NCBI RefSeq assembly: GCF_014649735.1
Contig: NZ_BMTP01000001.1
Coordinates: forward strand, 62,001 to 126,000
Direction: 5' to 3'
Length of the DNA stretch: 64,000 bases
DNA from: Streptomyces lavendofoliae
GTDB taxonomy: Bacteria; Actinomycetota; Actinomycetes; Streptomycetales; Streptomycetaceae
Each line of letters begins with the position of its first letter. Positions within the stretch are counted from its first letter, which is position 1. Of the stretch, positions 7,751-15,665 are shown one piece after another. Below the pieces are notes generated by a model. That model did not search any database. It had not been told where the DNA came from and was given only the letters and a program-made list of their open reading frames with translations. The position numbers were made by a program, and so were the translations under genes.

Positions 7751-9027
7751 AGCTGCCGGTTCCGCTTGCGGCCGCTGAGCAGGAAGCCGATGCCCATGCC
7801 GGCCACCAGGAAAACGCCGACGACCAGCCAGACGTCGAAGCCGGGCTCCTCCTCGGTCTCCTGCTGCTCCGGCTTCTCCTCCAGCGGGACCGACCGTGGC
7901 GCCGGGCCGGTCGCGTTCAGCCCCCGCACGAGGTCGACGCCCCCGAAGTCGCGGGCGTCCTCGCCCACCGTGTGGGCGGCGAGGACCAACTGGGCCCAGG
8001 CCGCCGGGCCGTTCGCCCGCGCCCAGGCGGCGGAGTTCTTCTTCAGCCATGCCACGGCGCCCGCCGCCTTGCCGCCGTGCCCGGCCGCGCCGAGGGCGAT
8101 GACCGCGTCGGCGGTGTTGCCCACGTCGGGCCGGGGGGCCGTCGACGCGGCGCCCGGCATGGGCGGCAGGTCGAGGTGGCCGCTGCCGGCGAGGGCGCCG
8201 GCCAGCCAGGCGGCACCGTTGCGGGCCGCCCGCTCGGCGGTCGGCCTCGCCGGGGTCGCGCAGGTCGGCTTCTGCTCCGGTTCCACGCCCCGCGTCCGGA
8301 TGTCCTTGCCGAGCCCGGCGAGGACGGCGGCGGCGGTGGCGTCGGCGTTCGCGACGAGCGCGCCGGTCTTCGCGTCGGGCTGGTAGGCGAAGGCGCCCCC
8401 GCCCTTCCCCGCGTCACAGGGGAGCGCGAAGCCGAGCAGCGCGTCGTAGGGGGTCCGGCCACCGCTGGAGGTGATGCCGCCGGGCCGGTGGCCGATGGCG
8501 GCGAGCGCGCTGACGACGACCGACGTGGAGTTGGCGTCACTGGGCGCGCCGGGGTTGTAGCCCCAGCCGCCGTCCTTGTTCTGGACGCCCTTCAGCCAGG
8601 CGGCGCCCGCGCCGATGGCCTTGCTGACCGGGTCGGTGCCGGGCTCGGCCGCCTCGGGCCGGTCGACTCCGGACAGGGCCTGCACGGCGACGGCGGTGGC
8701 GTTGGTGTCCAGCGGCGTCCTCGGGTCGCAGGTCTTCGCCGGGTCGGGGCGGTAGGAGGCGAAGCCGCCGCTGTCGCACTGCTGGTCCAGCAGCCAGTCC
8801 ACGGCCGTGCGGTTCGGCTCGACGCCGGCCACCTGCTGGGCCATGAAGGCCAGCGACTGCCGCCAGACACCGTCGTACGTGGGGTCCCCCGTGCCGTACA
8901 GGCCGGCCGGGAGCGTGGGGGAGGGGGCCGGCGACGGCGCCGCGTGAGCGGTCGGGACACCGCCGGACAGCAGGACGGCGGCCGCGGCGAGCGCGGCGGC
9001 GCCGTGGCGGACACGAACGGTGATCAT
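7747..9027 (-). CDS. secreted anchored prenyltransferase-repeat (alpha/alpha toroid) protein, possible corrinoid binder
   Basis: 426 residues from ATG 9027 (MITVRVRHG...), the start that opens directly on the signal peptide (hydrophobic core, cleavage near AHAAP). The mature part carries repeats of the squalene cyclase/prenyltransferase type: QQCDSGGFASYRPD, QNKDGGWGYNPGAPSDANST and several TNATAVAVQAL / NADATAAAVLAGL helices, building an alpha6/alpha6 barrel. It ends in a Glu-rich linker, a membrane helix (VWLVVGVFLVAGMGIGFLL) and RKRNRQL. Known fact: animal intrinsic factor and transcobalamin use the same fold to bind B12. Inference: as first gene behind a cobalamin riboswitch and ahead of an ECF transporter, it is probably an extracellular corrinoid-binding protein rather than an enzyme. 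No DxDD cyclase motif is visible. Confidence 0.8.
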   Translation of the reverse strand: MITVRVRHGAAALAAAAVLLSGGVPTAHAAPSPAPSPTLPAGLYGTGDPTYDGVWRQSLAFMAQQVAGVEPNRTAVDWLLDQQCDSGGFASYRPDPAKTCDPRTPLDTNATAVAVQALSGVDRPEAAEPGTDPVSKAIGAGAAWLKGVQNKDGGWGYNPGAPSDANSTSVVVSALAAIGHRPGGITSSGGRTPYDALLGFALPCDAGKGGGAFAYQPDAKTGALVANADATAAAVLAGLGKDIRTRGVEPEQKPTCATPARPTAERAARNGAAWLAGALAGSGHLDLPPMPGAASTAPRPDVGNTADAVIALGAAGHGGKAAGAVAWLKKNSAAWARANGPAAWAQLVLAAHTVGEDARDFGGVDLVRGLNATGPAPRSVPLEEKPEQQETEEEPGFDVWLVVGVFLVAGMGIGFLLSGRKRNRQL

Positions 9028-9084
9028 GGCTTTGGTGGCCTCTCCTGCGGAAGCCGGGCACCGGCACGCGAAGGGCACCAGGCT

Positions 9085-9262
9085 CCGGCTCCGTATTCCT
9101 CGACGGTGCCGGTCACCGGGTGGTGGTCCCGATGACACGAGCCGAACACGTGCGCGTACGGGGCATTCCGGCTCACCGCCGAAGGCGGTCTCACGGCTGC
9201 GTGGTCAGCGCCGGATTCGCACCGGCTTCCCCCCGTACGGGCATGATGACGACGCGTTCACT
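9085..9262 (-). promoter_or_regulatory. cobalamin riboswitch
   Basis: On the minus strand the leader contains GGGGGAAGCCGGTGCGAA, then TCCGGCGCTGACC, then CGCAGCCGTGA. This matches the conserved B12-box core (GGGAA..CCGGTG.AA.TCCGG.GCTG.CC.GC..C.GTGA) of the cobalamin riboswitch class. The core lies at about 9198-9238, with the B12 box at 9210-9226. An adjacent GCCGCCTTCGGCGG-like hairpin (around 9176-9188) fits a downstream stem. The element sits 60-235 bp upstream of the toroid-protein start, so B12 is predicted to shut down the five-gene operon. The outer boundaries are estimates. Confidence 0.92.
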
Positions 9263-9687
9263 CTACCGGCGGGTCAGGACGGCCCCCACGCGACGTACGT
9301 CACCGGCCCGCAGCCCTGGCACCGGCCCGGCGGGGCGACGCGGCGCGCGGCACGGTGACGGACGACGGCGCGGCCCGACGCGGCACGGCGGGTGGGTCCG
9401 GCGCGCCTGACGGGGCGCACGGCCGGGCAACGACCACGGCGGGGTGACCGGACACGGCCGGGTGGGGGACGGCGGCCGGGTGACGTGCGGTGCCCCGCGC
9501 CGGAGGTCCGTCCCCGGCCGGCCGGTGGCGGGGCACCCGCTTCCGGCCGCCCGCGCCCGGTCCGGCGGAGCGCGGCGCGGCGGCGCGCGGGGCCTGTCCT
9601 TGCACGGGCCGGCCCGCCCCCTCGTGCGAAGCTTCCCTCCTGGTCAGGCGGGCACGGGGCCCGCGTGCACGCAGGATGGGGATATTC
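9263..9687. other. gene-free stretch
   Basis: About 425 bp between the riboswitch and the lipoprotein start. It is very GC-rich, with loose direct repeats of CGGCCGGGTG around 9440-9482. It must hold the divergent promoters of the riboswitch-controlled operon and the lipoprotein gene, but I cannot assign hexamers with confidence. Confidence 0.4.
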
Positions 9688-10266
9688 GTGCGCAAGGCGA
9701 TGGGGCTGTCCCCGGCTCCGGCGACGCCGGGAGCCTGGACGAGGGCGGCTGCGGCCGCCGGTGTGGTGCTGCTGGTCGCGGGCTGCGGCGGTGGTTCCGG
9801 CGAGGGGACGGGGAACCACGCGCCCCCGCCCGGCGCCACGGCCCCGGCGGGCACGGGTGCCGGGGCGGAGGCCGGAGGCGGCCTGGACGCCGCCGGGGTG
9901 ACCCGGGAGATCGCGGACGCGGCCACGGCGGCGGGCTTCAGCGAGAAGCCGTCCGACGGGGACGTGCCCCCGGCGCTCAAGCCCTGCATGGTCTCCTGGC
10001 AGGTCGACGACGAGAAGGTCGCCGACTCCGAGAAGTCCTACGACGCCACGCTCGCGGGACTCGTCAAGGGCGGCTGGAAGCAGAAGCAGAAGTCCGACCA
10101 CACGGGCTCGGTCATCACGTCGCTGGACAAGGGCGACTGGACGGTGAAGGCGAGCCACCACCGCCAGGGCGGCTTCCTCATGGTCTCGTTCATCGCCACC
10201 GAGAGCGGACCGGAGTGCGAGAAGCTCTTCGGGGAAGACCTGGAGAAGAACAAGAACGCGCGGTGA
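9688..10266 (+). CDS. lipoprotein of unknown function
   Basis: 192 residues from the GTG at 9688, preferred over the ATG at 9676 because GGATGGGGA lies at ribosome-binding distance from the GTG. The N-terminus is a lipoprotein signal: basic and hydrophobic, then lipobox LLVAGC (Cys at about residue 34). A Gly/Pro/Ala-rich linker follows. The mature domain (about 125 residues) contains ALKPCMVSWQVDDEKV and, near the end, SGPECEKLFGED, so it has two Cys that may pair. It has no known enzymatic motif. It is convergent with the TetR gene, 18 bp away. Confidence 0.8.
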   Translation: MRKAMGLSPAPATPGAWTRAAAAAGVVLLVAGCGGGSGEGTGNHAPPPGATAPAGTGAGAEAGGGLDAAGVTREIADAATAAGFSEKPSDGDVPPALKPCMVSWQVDDEKVADSEKSYDATLAGLVKGGWKQKQKSDHTGSVITSLDKGDWTVKASHHRQGGFLMVSFIATESGPECEKLFGEDLEKNKNAR

Positions 10267-10284
10267 CGACCCCCGCAGGCCCGG

Positions 10285-10953
10285 TCACCCCGGCCCGGCG
10301 GCCCCGCCCCCCGCAGGCGCCCCGCCCCCGGCTCGGGCGCCGCCCCCGGACGTGTCCCGCGCCGGCAGGTCGATCAGCCGGCACACCGTCTCGATGTCGG
10401 TCCGCACCTGGGCGATCGACGCCCGGCCCGACAGCCAGGTGATCAGCGCCGAGTGCCAGGTGTGCTCGATCACCCGCACCGCCGAGAGCTGCTGCGGCGT
10501 CGGGTGCTCCAGACCCGTCGCGTCCAGGATGATCGCCGTCGTCCGCCGCGAGACGGTGTCCACCTCCCCGCTCACGCTCCGGTCGGCGAACGTCAGCGCC
10601 CGCACCATCGCGTCCGCGAGGTGCGGTTCGCGCTGCAGGGCGCGGAAGGCCCGCATCAGCGTCTCGGCGACCCGCTCCGAGGCGGTGTCCCCGGCCGGGG
10701 GCCGCTTCCGCAGCGTCGTGTGCAAGTGTTCCAGCTGGTCCCGCATGGTCGCGACCAGCAGGTGGATCTTGGACGGGAAGTACCGGTACAGCGTGCCCAG
10801 CGCGACCCCCGCCGCCTCGGCCACCTCACGCATCTGGACCGCGTCGAAGCCGCCCCGGCCGGCCAGTTCGGCGGTGGCGTGCAGGATGCGGCGGCGGCGC
10901 GCCTCCTGGCGCTCGGTGAGCGGCGGCGAGGCCGGTCTGAGTTCCGCTGTCAT
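10285..10953 (-). CDS. TetR/AcrR family regulator, KstR-like
   Basis: 222 residues. The N-terminal helix-turn-helix (about residues 20-65) reads AVQMREVAEAAGVALGTLYRYFPSKIHLL, very close to what I recall of KstR, the repressor of the cholesterol catabolism regulon in mycobacteria. The ligand-binding half contains HLADAMVRALTFAD and EHTWHSALITWLSG. The tail is a Gly/Ala/Pro-rich disordered stretch. It is divergent from the glycosyltransferase operon, and the 217-bp gap contains a site matching the KstR pattern (11103-11116). It is therefore a likely repressor of itself and/or that operon. No steroid-degradation genes are in the window, so its effector here is open. Confidence 0.9.
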   Translation of the reverse strand: MTAELRPASPPLTERQEARRRRILHATAELAGRGGFDAVQMREVAEAAGVALGTLYRYFPSKIHLLVATMRDQLEHLHTTLRKRPPAGDTASERVAETLMRAFRALQREPHLADAMVRALTFADRSVSGEVDTVSRRTTAIILDATGLEHPTPQQLSAVRVIEHTWHSALITWLSGRASIAQVRTDIETVCRLIDLPARDTSGGGARAGGGAPAGGGAAGPG

Positions 10954-11102
10954 GTGTCCCGTTCCGTCGTTCCGTCCCCCGGCGTACGGACGTGCGTACG
11001 GGCCGGTACCGCCGGGCGGCCGTCGTGGCGTGAATCACCTGGACCGGCCCTCACAGCGGCACTACCTGCCGGTAGATTCGGAGCTCCTTGAACCATCAAG
11101 TC

Positions 11103-11116
11103 TGAAACTTGTTCTA
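11103..11116. promoter_or_regulatory. KstR-type operator (TNNAACNNGTTNNA)
   Basis: TGAAACTTGTTCTA fits the published KstR pattern TNNAACNNGTTNNA at every fixed position. Its right end overlaps a possible -10 (TAGATT, 11115-11120) that would serve the glycosyltransferase gene starting at 11171. A second small inverted repeat (CTTGA-N4-TCAAG, 11087-11100) abuts it on the left. The operator lies between a KstR-like gene and its divergent neighbour. Confidence 0.7.
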
Positions 11117-11170
11117 GATTAGCGCGACCGGTTACGCTCCGGCGAAACGCAAGGCAGAAGGGGGCCGCGA

Positions 11171-12475
11171 GTGACCGCTGAGGCCATAGAGGCAGGCCCC
11201 CGCGGCGGTGGCACCGGGGGCGGCGACGTCCCGCTGCGCATCGCGCTCCTCACGTACAAGGGCAACCCGTTCTGCGGCGGCCAGGGCGTCTACGTCCGCC
11301 ACCTCTCGCGCGAACTGGCCCGCCTCGGGCACAGCGTCGAGGTGATCGGCTCCCAGCCCTACCCCGTGCTCGACGAGGGCGTGCCGCTCACCGAGCTGGC
11401 CAGCCTCGACCTGTACCGGCAGCCCGACCCCTTCCGCACCCCGAAGCGCGACGAGTACCGCGACTGGATCGACGCCCTCGAAGTGGCCACCATGTGGACC
11501 GGCGGCTTCCCCGAACCGCTCACCTTCTCGCTGCGCGCCCGGCGCCACCTGGCGGCCCGCCGCGGCGACTTCGACGTCGTCCACGACAACCAGACCCTCG
11601 GCTACGGCCTCCTCGGCGACATCGGCGCCCCGCTCGTCACCACCGTCCACCACCCCATCACGGTGGACCGGCAGCTGGAGCTGGACGCCGCCGGCGACTG
11701 GAAGCGCCGCGCCTCCGTCCGCCGCTGGTACGCCTTCACCCGCATGCAGAAGCGGGTCGCCCGCCGCCTGCCGTCCGTGCTCACCGTCTCCGGCACCTCC
11801 CGCGACGAGATCGTCGAGCACCTCGGCGTACGCCGGGACCGCATCCGGGTCGTCCACATCGGCGCCGACACCGACCTGTGGTCGCCCGACCCCGCCGTCC
11901 CCGAGGTACCCGGCCGGATCGTCACCACCTCCAGCGCCGACGTCCCCCTCAAGGGCCTCGTCCACCTCGTCGAGGCGCTCGCCAAGCTGCGCACCGAGCA
12001 CCCCGACGCCCACCTCGTCGTCGTCGGCAGGCGCGCCGAGGACGGGCCGGTCGCCCAGGCCATCGAGCGGTACGGGCTCGACGGCGCCGTCCGCTTCGTC
12101 AAGGGCGTCACCGACGCGGAGCTCGTGGACCTCTACCGGAGCGCCCAGGTGGCGTGCGTGCCCTCGCTCTACGAGGGGTTCTCGCTGCCGGCCGCCGAGG
12201 CGATGGCCACCGGCACGCCCCTGGTCGCCACCACCGGCGGCGCCATCCCCGAGGTCGCCGGCCCCGACGGCGAGACCTGCCTGGCCGTCCCGCCCGGCGA
12301 CGCGGGCGCCCTCGCGACCGGTCTCGGCCGGCTGCTCGGCGACGCCGGACTGCGCGCCCGGCTCGGCGCGGCGGGCCGCGCCCGGGTGCTGGACAGGTTC
12401 ACCTGGGCCCGCGCCGCCCAGGGCACGGCCGAGCTGTACCGCGAGGCGATCGCGGCCCGCGGAGCCCGCAGATGA
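11171..12475 (+). CDS. glycosyltransferase family 4
   Basis: 434 residues from a GTG preceded by AGAAGGGGG. It has a two-Rossmann GT-B layout. The N-terminal domain has IALLTYKGNPFCGGQGVYVRHL (nucleotide-sugar family GGQGVYV loop). The C-terminal domain has IVTTSSADVPLKGLVHLVEAL, HLVVVGR, VRFVKGVTDAELVDLYRSA and CVPSLYEGFSLPAAEAMATG, including the E.F.LP..E motif of retaining GT4 enzymes. It transfers a sugar from an NDP-sugar to an unknown acceptor at the cytoplasmic side. It is first in a three-gene set with a methyltransferase 55 bp downstream and a toroid protein coupled to that. Downstream of the KstR-type site. Confidence 0.92.
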   Translation: MTAEAIEAGPRGGGTGGGDVPLRIALLTYKGNPFCGGQGVYVRHLSRELARLGHSVEVIGSQPYPVLDEGVPLTELASLDLYRQPDPFRTPKRDEYRDWIDALEVATMWTGGFPEPLTFSLRARRHLAARRGDFDVVHDNQTLGYGLLGDIGAPLVTTVHHPITVDRQLELDAAGDWKRRASVRRWYAFTRMQKRVARRLPSVLTVSGTSRDEIVEHLGVRRDRIRVVHIGADTDLWSPDPAVPEVPGRIVTTSSADVPLKGLVHLVEALAKLRTEHPDAHLVVVGRRAEDGPVAQAIERYGLDGAVRFVKGVTDAELVDLYRSAQVACVPSLYEGFSLPAAEAMATGTPLVATTGGAIPEVAGPDGETCLAVPPGDAGALATGLGRLLGDAGLRARLGAAGRARVLDRFTWARAAQGTAELYREAIAARGARR

Positions 12476-12530
12476 CCTCGCAGTCCCCCCGCACCTCCTC
12501 CCCCCTCTTCCGTGAAAGCAGGCCGTCCCC

Positions 12531-13265
12531 GTGCTGACCGTCGACTTCACCCGCTTCCCGCTCGCCCCCGGCGACCGCGTCCTCGACCTGGGCTGCGGCG
12601 CGGGGCGGCACGCCTTCGAGTGCTACCGGCGCGGAGCGCGGGTCGTCGCCCTCGACCGGAACGCCGAGGAGATCCGCGAGGTCGCCACCTGGTTCGCCGC
12701 CATGAAGGAGGCCGGGGAGGCACCCGCCGGGGCGACGGCCACCGCCATGGAGGGCGACGCGCTCAACCTGCCCTTCCCCGACGAGTCGTTCGACGTCGTG
12801 ATCATCTCCGAGGTGATGGAGCACATCCCGGACGACAAGGGCGTCCTCGCCGAGATGGTCCGCGTCCTCAAGCCGGGCGGCCGCATCGCCGTCACCGTCC
12901 CCCGCTACGGCCCCGAGAAGGTCTGCTGGGCGCTCTCCGACGCGTACCACGAGGTCGAGGGCGGCCACATCCGCATCTACAAGGCCGACGAACTCCTCGC
13001 CAGGATCCGCGAGGCCGGGCTCCGGCCGTACGGCACCCACCACGCCCACGCGCTGCACTCGCCGTACTGGTGGCTGAAGTGCGCCTTCGGTGTCGACAAC
13101 GACAAGGCCCTGCCGGTGCGGGCGTACCACAAGCTCCTGGTCTGGGACATCATGAAGAAGCCGCTCGCCACCCGCCTCGCCGAGCAGGCGCTCAACCCCG
13201 TCATGGGCAAGAGCTTCGTGGCGTACGCGACCAAGCCGCACCTGCCCGCGACGGACGCCAAGTGA
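12531..13265 (+). CDS. class I SAM-dependent methyltransferase
   Basis: 244 residues from the GTG at 12531. SAM motif VLDLGCGAGRHAFECYRRG (about residues 18-36), acidic loop VVALDRNAEE, then EGDALNLPFPDESFDVVIISEVMEHIPD and the post-motif VRVLKPGGRIAVTVPRYG. It is a UbiE/COQ5-like Methyltransf_11 domain with a C-terminal extension rich in aromatic residues (SPYWWLKCAFGVDNDKALPV) that may be membrane-associated. It overlaps the next gene by 4 bp (GTGA). Its substrate is probably the product or acceptor of the neighbouring glycosyltransferase, an inference from gene order. Confidence 0.9.
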   Translation: MLTVDFTRFPLAPGDRVLDLGCGAGRHAFECYRRGARVVALDRNAEEIREVATWFAAMKEAGEAPAGATATAMEGDALNLPFPDESFDVVIISEVMEHIPDDKGVLAEMVRVLKPGGRIAVTVPRYGPEKVCWALSDAYHEVEGGHIRIYKADELLARIREAGLRPYGTHHAHALHSPYWWLKCAFGVDNDKALPVRAYHKLLVWDIMKKPLATRLAEQALNPVMGKSFVAYATKPHLPATDAK

Positions 13266-14341
13266 CCTCCCCCGAACACACCGAACACCTCGTCCTGCCC
13301 GGCGTCCTCACCGCCGAGCAGGCCGCCGAGACCGTCGCCGGCATCCTCGCCGTCCAGCGCGAGGACGGCGCCATCCCCTGGTTCCGCGGCCACCACCTGG
13401 ACCCGTGGGACCACACCGAGGCCGCCATGGCCCTGGACACGGCCGGCGAGCACGACGCCGCCGCCCGCGCCTACGAGTGGCTCGCCCGCCACCAGAACCA
13501 GGACGGCTCCTGGTACGCCGCCTACCACGACGGCGACCCCACCCAGGTCACCGACCACGGCCGGGAGACCAACTTCTGCGCCTACGTGGCGGTCGGTGTC
13601 TGGCACCACTACCTCGCCACCGGCGACGACACCTTCCTCGACCGGATGTGGCCCGTCGTCTACGCCGCCGTCGAGTTCGTGCTCCGCCTCCAGCAGCCCG
13701 GCGGGCAGATCGGCTGGAAGCGCGAGCCCGACGGCACCCCCGTCACCGACGCGCTGCTCACCGGCTCCTCGTCCGTCCACCAGGCCCTGCGCTGCGCCCT
13801 GGCGATCGCCGAGGAACGCGAGGAGCCCCAGCCCGACTGGGAGCTGGCCGTCGGGGCGCTCGCCCACGCCATCCGCCACCATCCGGAGCGGTTCCTCGAC
13901 AAGAACCGCTACTCGATGGACTGGTACTACCCCGTCCTCGGCGGCGCCGTCACCGGCGCGGCGGCCAAGGAGCGGATCGAGAGCGGCTGGGACGACTTCG
14001 TGGTCCCCGGCCTCGGCGTCCGCTGCGTCCTGCCCAACCCCTGGGTCACCGGCGGCGAGAGCTGCGAACTGGCCCTGACCCTCTGGGCGATGGGCGAGTC
14101 CGACCGGGCCCTGCGGATCCTGCAGTCCATCGGCCACCTCCGCGCCCCGGGCGGCCTGTACTGGACGGGTTACGTCTTCGAGGGCAACCGGGCCGTCTGG
14201 CCCGAGGAGCTCACCACCTGGACGGCCGGCTCCCTGCTGCTGGCGGTGGCCGCGCTGGGCGGGGACGAGGCGACGACGGCCGTCTTCGGCGGGGAACGCC
14301 TCCCGCGGGGCCTGGCCCCCGACTGCTGCCCGGTGGCCTGA
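13262..14341 (+). CDS. prenyltransferase-like alpha/alpha toroid protein
   Basis: 359 residues from the GTG overlapping the methyltransferase stop. It is usually annotated 'prenyltransferase', but the features seen are those of an alpha-toroid: repeated helices with IPWFRGHHLDPWDHTEAAMAL, WLARHQNQDGSWYAAYHDGD, NFCAYVAVGVWHHYLAT, QQPGGQIGWKR and NRYSMDWYYPVLGGAV. Carbohydrate-active toroid enzymes and terpene cyclases both look like this. No DxDD motif and no signal peptide are visible, so a cytoplasmic role on a lipid or sugar substrate is plausible. It forms a coupled unit with the glycosyltransferase and methyltransferase. The true reaction is unknown. Confidence 0.8.
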   Translation: MTSPEHTEHLVLPGVLTAEQAAETVAGILAVQREDGAIPWFRGHHLDPWDHTEAAMALDTAGEHDAAARAYEWLARHQNQDGSWYAAYHDGDPTQVTDHGRETNFCAYVAVGVWHHYLATGDDTFLDRMWPVVYAAVEFVLRLQQPGGQIGWKREPDGTPVTDALLTGSSSVHQALRCALAIAEEREEPQPDWELAVGALAHAIRHHPERFLDKNRYSMDWYYPVLGGAVTGAAAKERIESGWDDFVVPGLGVRCVLPNPWVTGGESCELALTLWAMGESDRALRILQSIGHLRAPGGLYWTGYVFEGNRAVWPEELTTWTAGSLLLAVAALGGDEATTAVFGGERLPRGLAPDCCPVA

Positions 14342-14495
14342 ACAAGCCACCTGACGCCGCCGCCGGTTCGTCACCCCGGCGCAGGGGTACCCGAGTTCAC
14401 CGACCGGACGCGGCGGTCCCGGAAGGATCGACCACAACCTTCCGGCCGCCCCGGTCGTCCGATGTGGAACAAGGACCCAGCGTCAAGGGGGAAAC

Positions 14496-15092
14496 ATGAC
14501 ACGACGTACGACGACCATGGCGACGCTCCTGCTCACCGGAGCGGGACTCGCCGCGCTGACGGTGCCGGCCCAGGCCGCGCAGGCCGGGACGGCGCCCGCC
14601 GCGGCCCCTCGGGCCGCCGCCTGCCCCACCGGCTGGGGCAGCGCGCTGAAGACCGGCGCCGGCGCGGCGACCGCGTCGCTGACCGACATCAGGACCGGCC
14701 GCCACGACTGCTTCGACCGCATGGTCTTCCATGTCCCCGGTCTCGGCACCCAGAAGGCCGGTTACCGGATCCGGTACGTCGACCGGCTGTTCCAGGACGG
14801 CTCCGGGCACCACGTCCCGGTCGCCGGCGGCGCCGTCCTGGAGATCCGCCTGGCCGCGCCCGGGTACGACCCCGAGACCGGCCGCGCCACCTACGCCGGA
14901 AAGGTGTCCCAGCCGCTGCCCGGCGTGAACATCACCGGCTACCGCACGTTCCGGGACACCCGGTTCGTCGGCAGCTTCGAGGGCGACACCCAGGTCGGCC
15001 TCGGCGTCCGCGCCCGGCTGCCCTTCCGCGTCCTGCACCTGCCCGACCGTCTCGTGGTCGACGTCGCCCACACCTGGGGCGCCGGCCGCTGA
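14496..15092 (+). CDS. secreted AMIN-like domain protein
   Basis: 198 residues, ATG preceded by AAGGGGGAAAC. Signal peptide of about 28 residues ending VPAQAAQA. The mature part is mostly beta: TDIRTGRHDCFDRMVFHVPG, KAGYRIRYVDRLFQDGSG, LEIRLAAPGYD, then VGLGVRARLPFRVLHLPDRLVVDVAH. The ending ...R.L..P.RLVVDVAH and the C..GWGS / HDCFDR pattern are those of streptomycete AMIN-like proteins, a fold related to the peptidoglycan-binding AMIN domain. It is probably extracellular and associated with the cell wall. It is convergent with the small membrane protein gene, with an inverted repeat in between. Confidence 0.8.
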   Translation: MTRRTTTMATLLLTGAGLAALTVPAQAAQAGTAPAAAPRAAACPTGWGSALKTGAGAATASLTDIRTGRHDCFDRMVFHVPGLGTQKAGYRIRYVDRLFQDGSGHHVPVAGGAVLEIRLAAPGYDPETGRATYAGKVSQPLPGVNITGYRTFRDTRFVGSFEGDTQVGLGVRARLPFRVLHLPDRLVVDVAHTWGAGR

Positions 15093-15146
15093 GTCCCGGC
15101 CCACCGGCTGGCACGCGGTGCCCGGACACCGGGTACCGCATGGCGC

Positions 15147-15213
15147 CTAGGGTCTGTCTTTCGGATCAGGCCAGACCCCGCGAGCCCGGCATGATCCGAA
15201 AGACAGGCCCTAG
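15147..15213. repeat. 67-bp inverted repeat with CTAG ends
   Basis: CTAGGGTCTGTCTTTCGGAT... (15147-15168) is answered by its reverse complement at 15192-15213 with one mismatch in 22 bp, around a 23-nt GC-rich centre. It lies between convergent genes, so it can act as a two-way terminator. The shape (perfect arms ending in CTAG, short GC core) also fits a small non-autonomous mobile repeat (MITE-like), and similar AAAGACAG-type arms seem familiar from other streptomycete intergenic regions. The right end supplies the TAG stop of the minus-strand gene. Confidence 0.7.
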
Positions 15214-15503
15214 TACCGGCGGAGGCGGCCGGCCAGGGCGTGGCCGAGGAACAGGTACACCAGGGCGGCGAGCCCGTACCCGGCCACCACGCGCAGCCAG
15301 GCCGCGTCGAAGGTGAACAGGTCGTGGGACCACCCGGCGAGCCAGCGGGCCGTGTCCTGGACGAATTGCACCAGGTCGTTGGCCCGGTTGGCGTCGAACA
15401 GGTACATCAGGATCCAGAGGCCGATGATGGCGGCCATGACATCGGCGATGACCGCGATCGCGGTCGCCGCCTGCGCGCTTCCGTTCCGATGACGGGGAGA
15501 CAT
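15210..15503 (-). CDS. small membrane protein of unknown function
   Basis: 97 residues from ATG 15503. Two hydrophobic helices (about residues 13-35 and 68-88) flank a middle amphipathic segment with ANDLVQFVQDTARWLAGW. The N-terminus is basic (SPRHRNG) and the C-terminus is GRLRRY, predicting a hairpin with both ends in the cytosol. The stop codon TAG lies inside the right end of the 67-bp inverted repeat, so the present C-terminus may have been set by the repeat. No function known. Confidence 0.7.
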   Translation of the reverse strand: MSPRHRNGSAQAATAIAVIADVMAAIIGLWILMYLFDANRANDLVQFVQDTARWLAGWSHDLFTFDAAWLRVVAGYGLAALVYLFLGHALAGRLRRY

Positions 15504-15615
15504 GCGCTACTGGTTGCCGCTCGCCCGCGCCCGAAACCCGCGCCGCCGGCGGCGCGTTGAGGCGGAGCGCCCGCCCGGCGGCGCGGCGCCACCCGGACGG
15601 ACGGCCTCACGGCGA

Positions 15616-15645
15616 CGGCCCCCCGCCCGGCAGGGCGAGGGGCCG
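15616..15645 (-). terminator. terminator-type hairpin
   Basis: GGCCCC and GCCC arms pair with GGGC and GGGGCC with a small internal mismatch. The hairpin sits 20 bp past the stop of the minus-strand Pro/Gln/Gly-rich membrane protein gene. Confidence 0.6.
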
Positions 15646-15665
15646 CGTACGGGACCGGACGCGGG

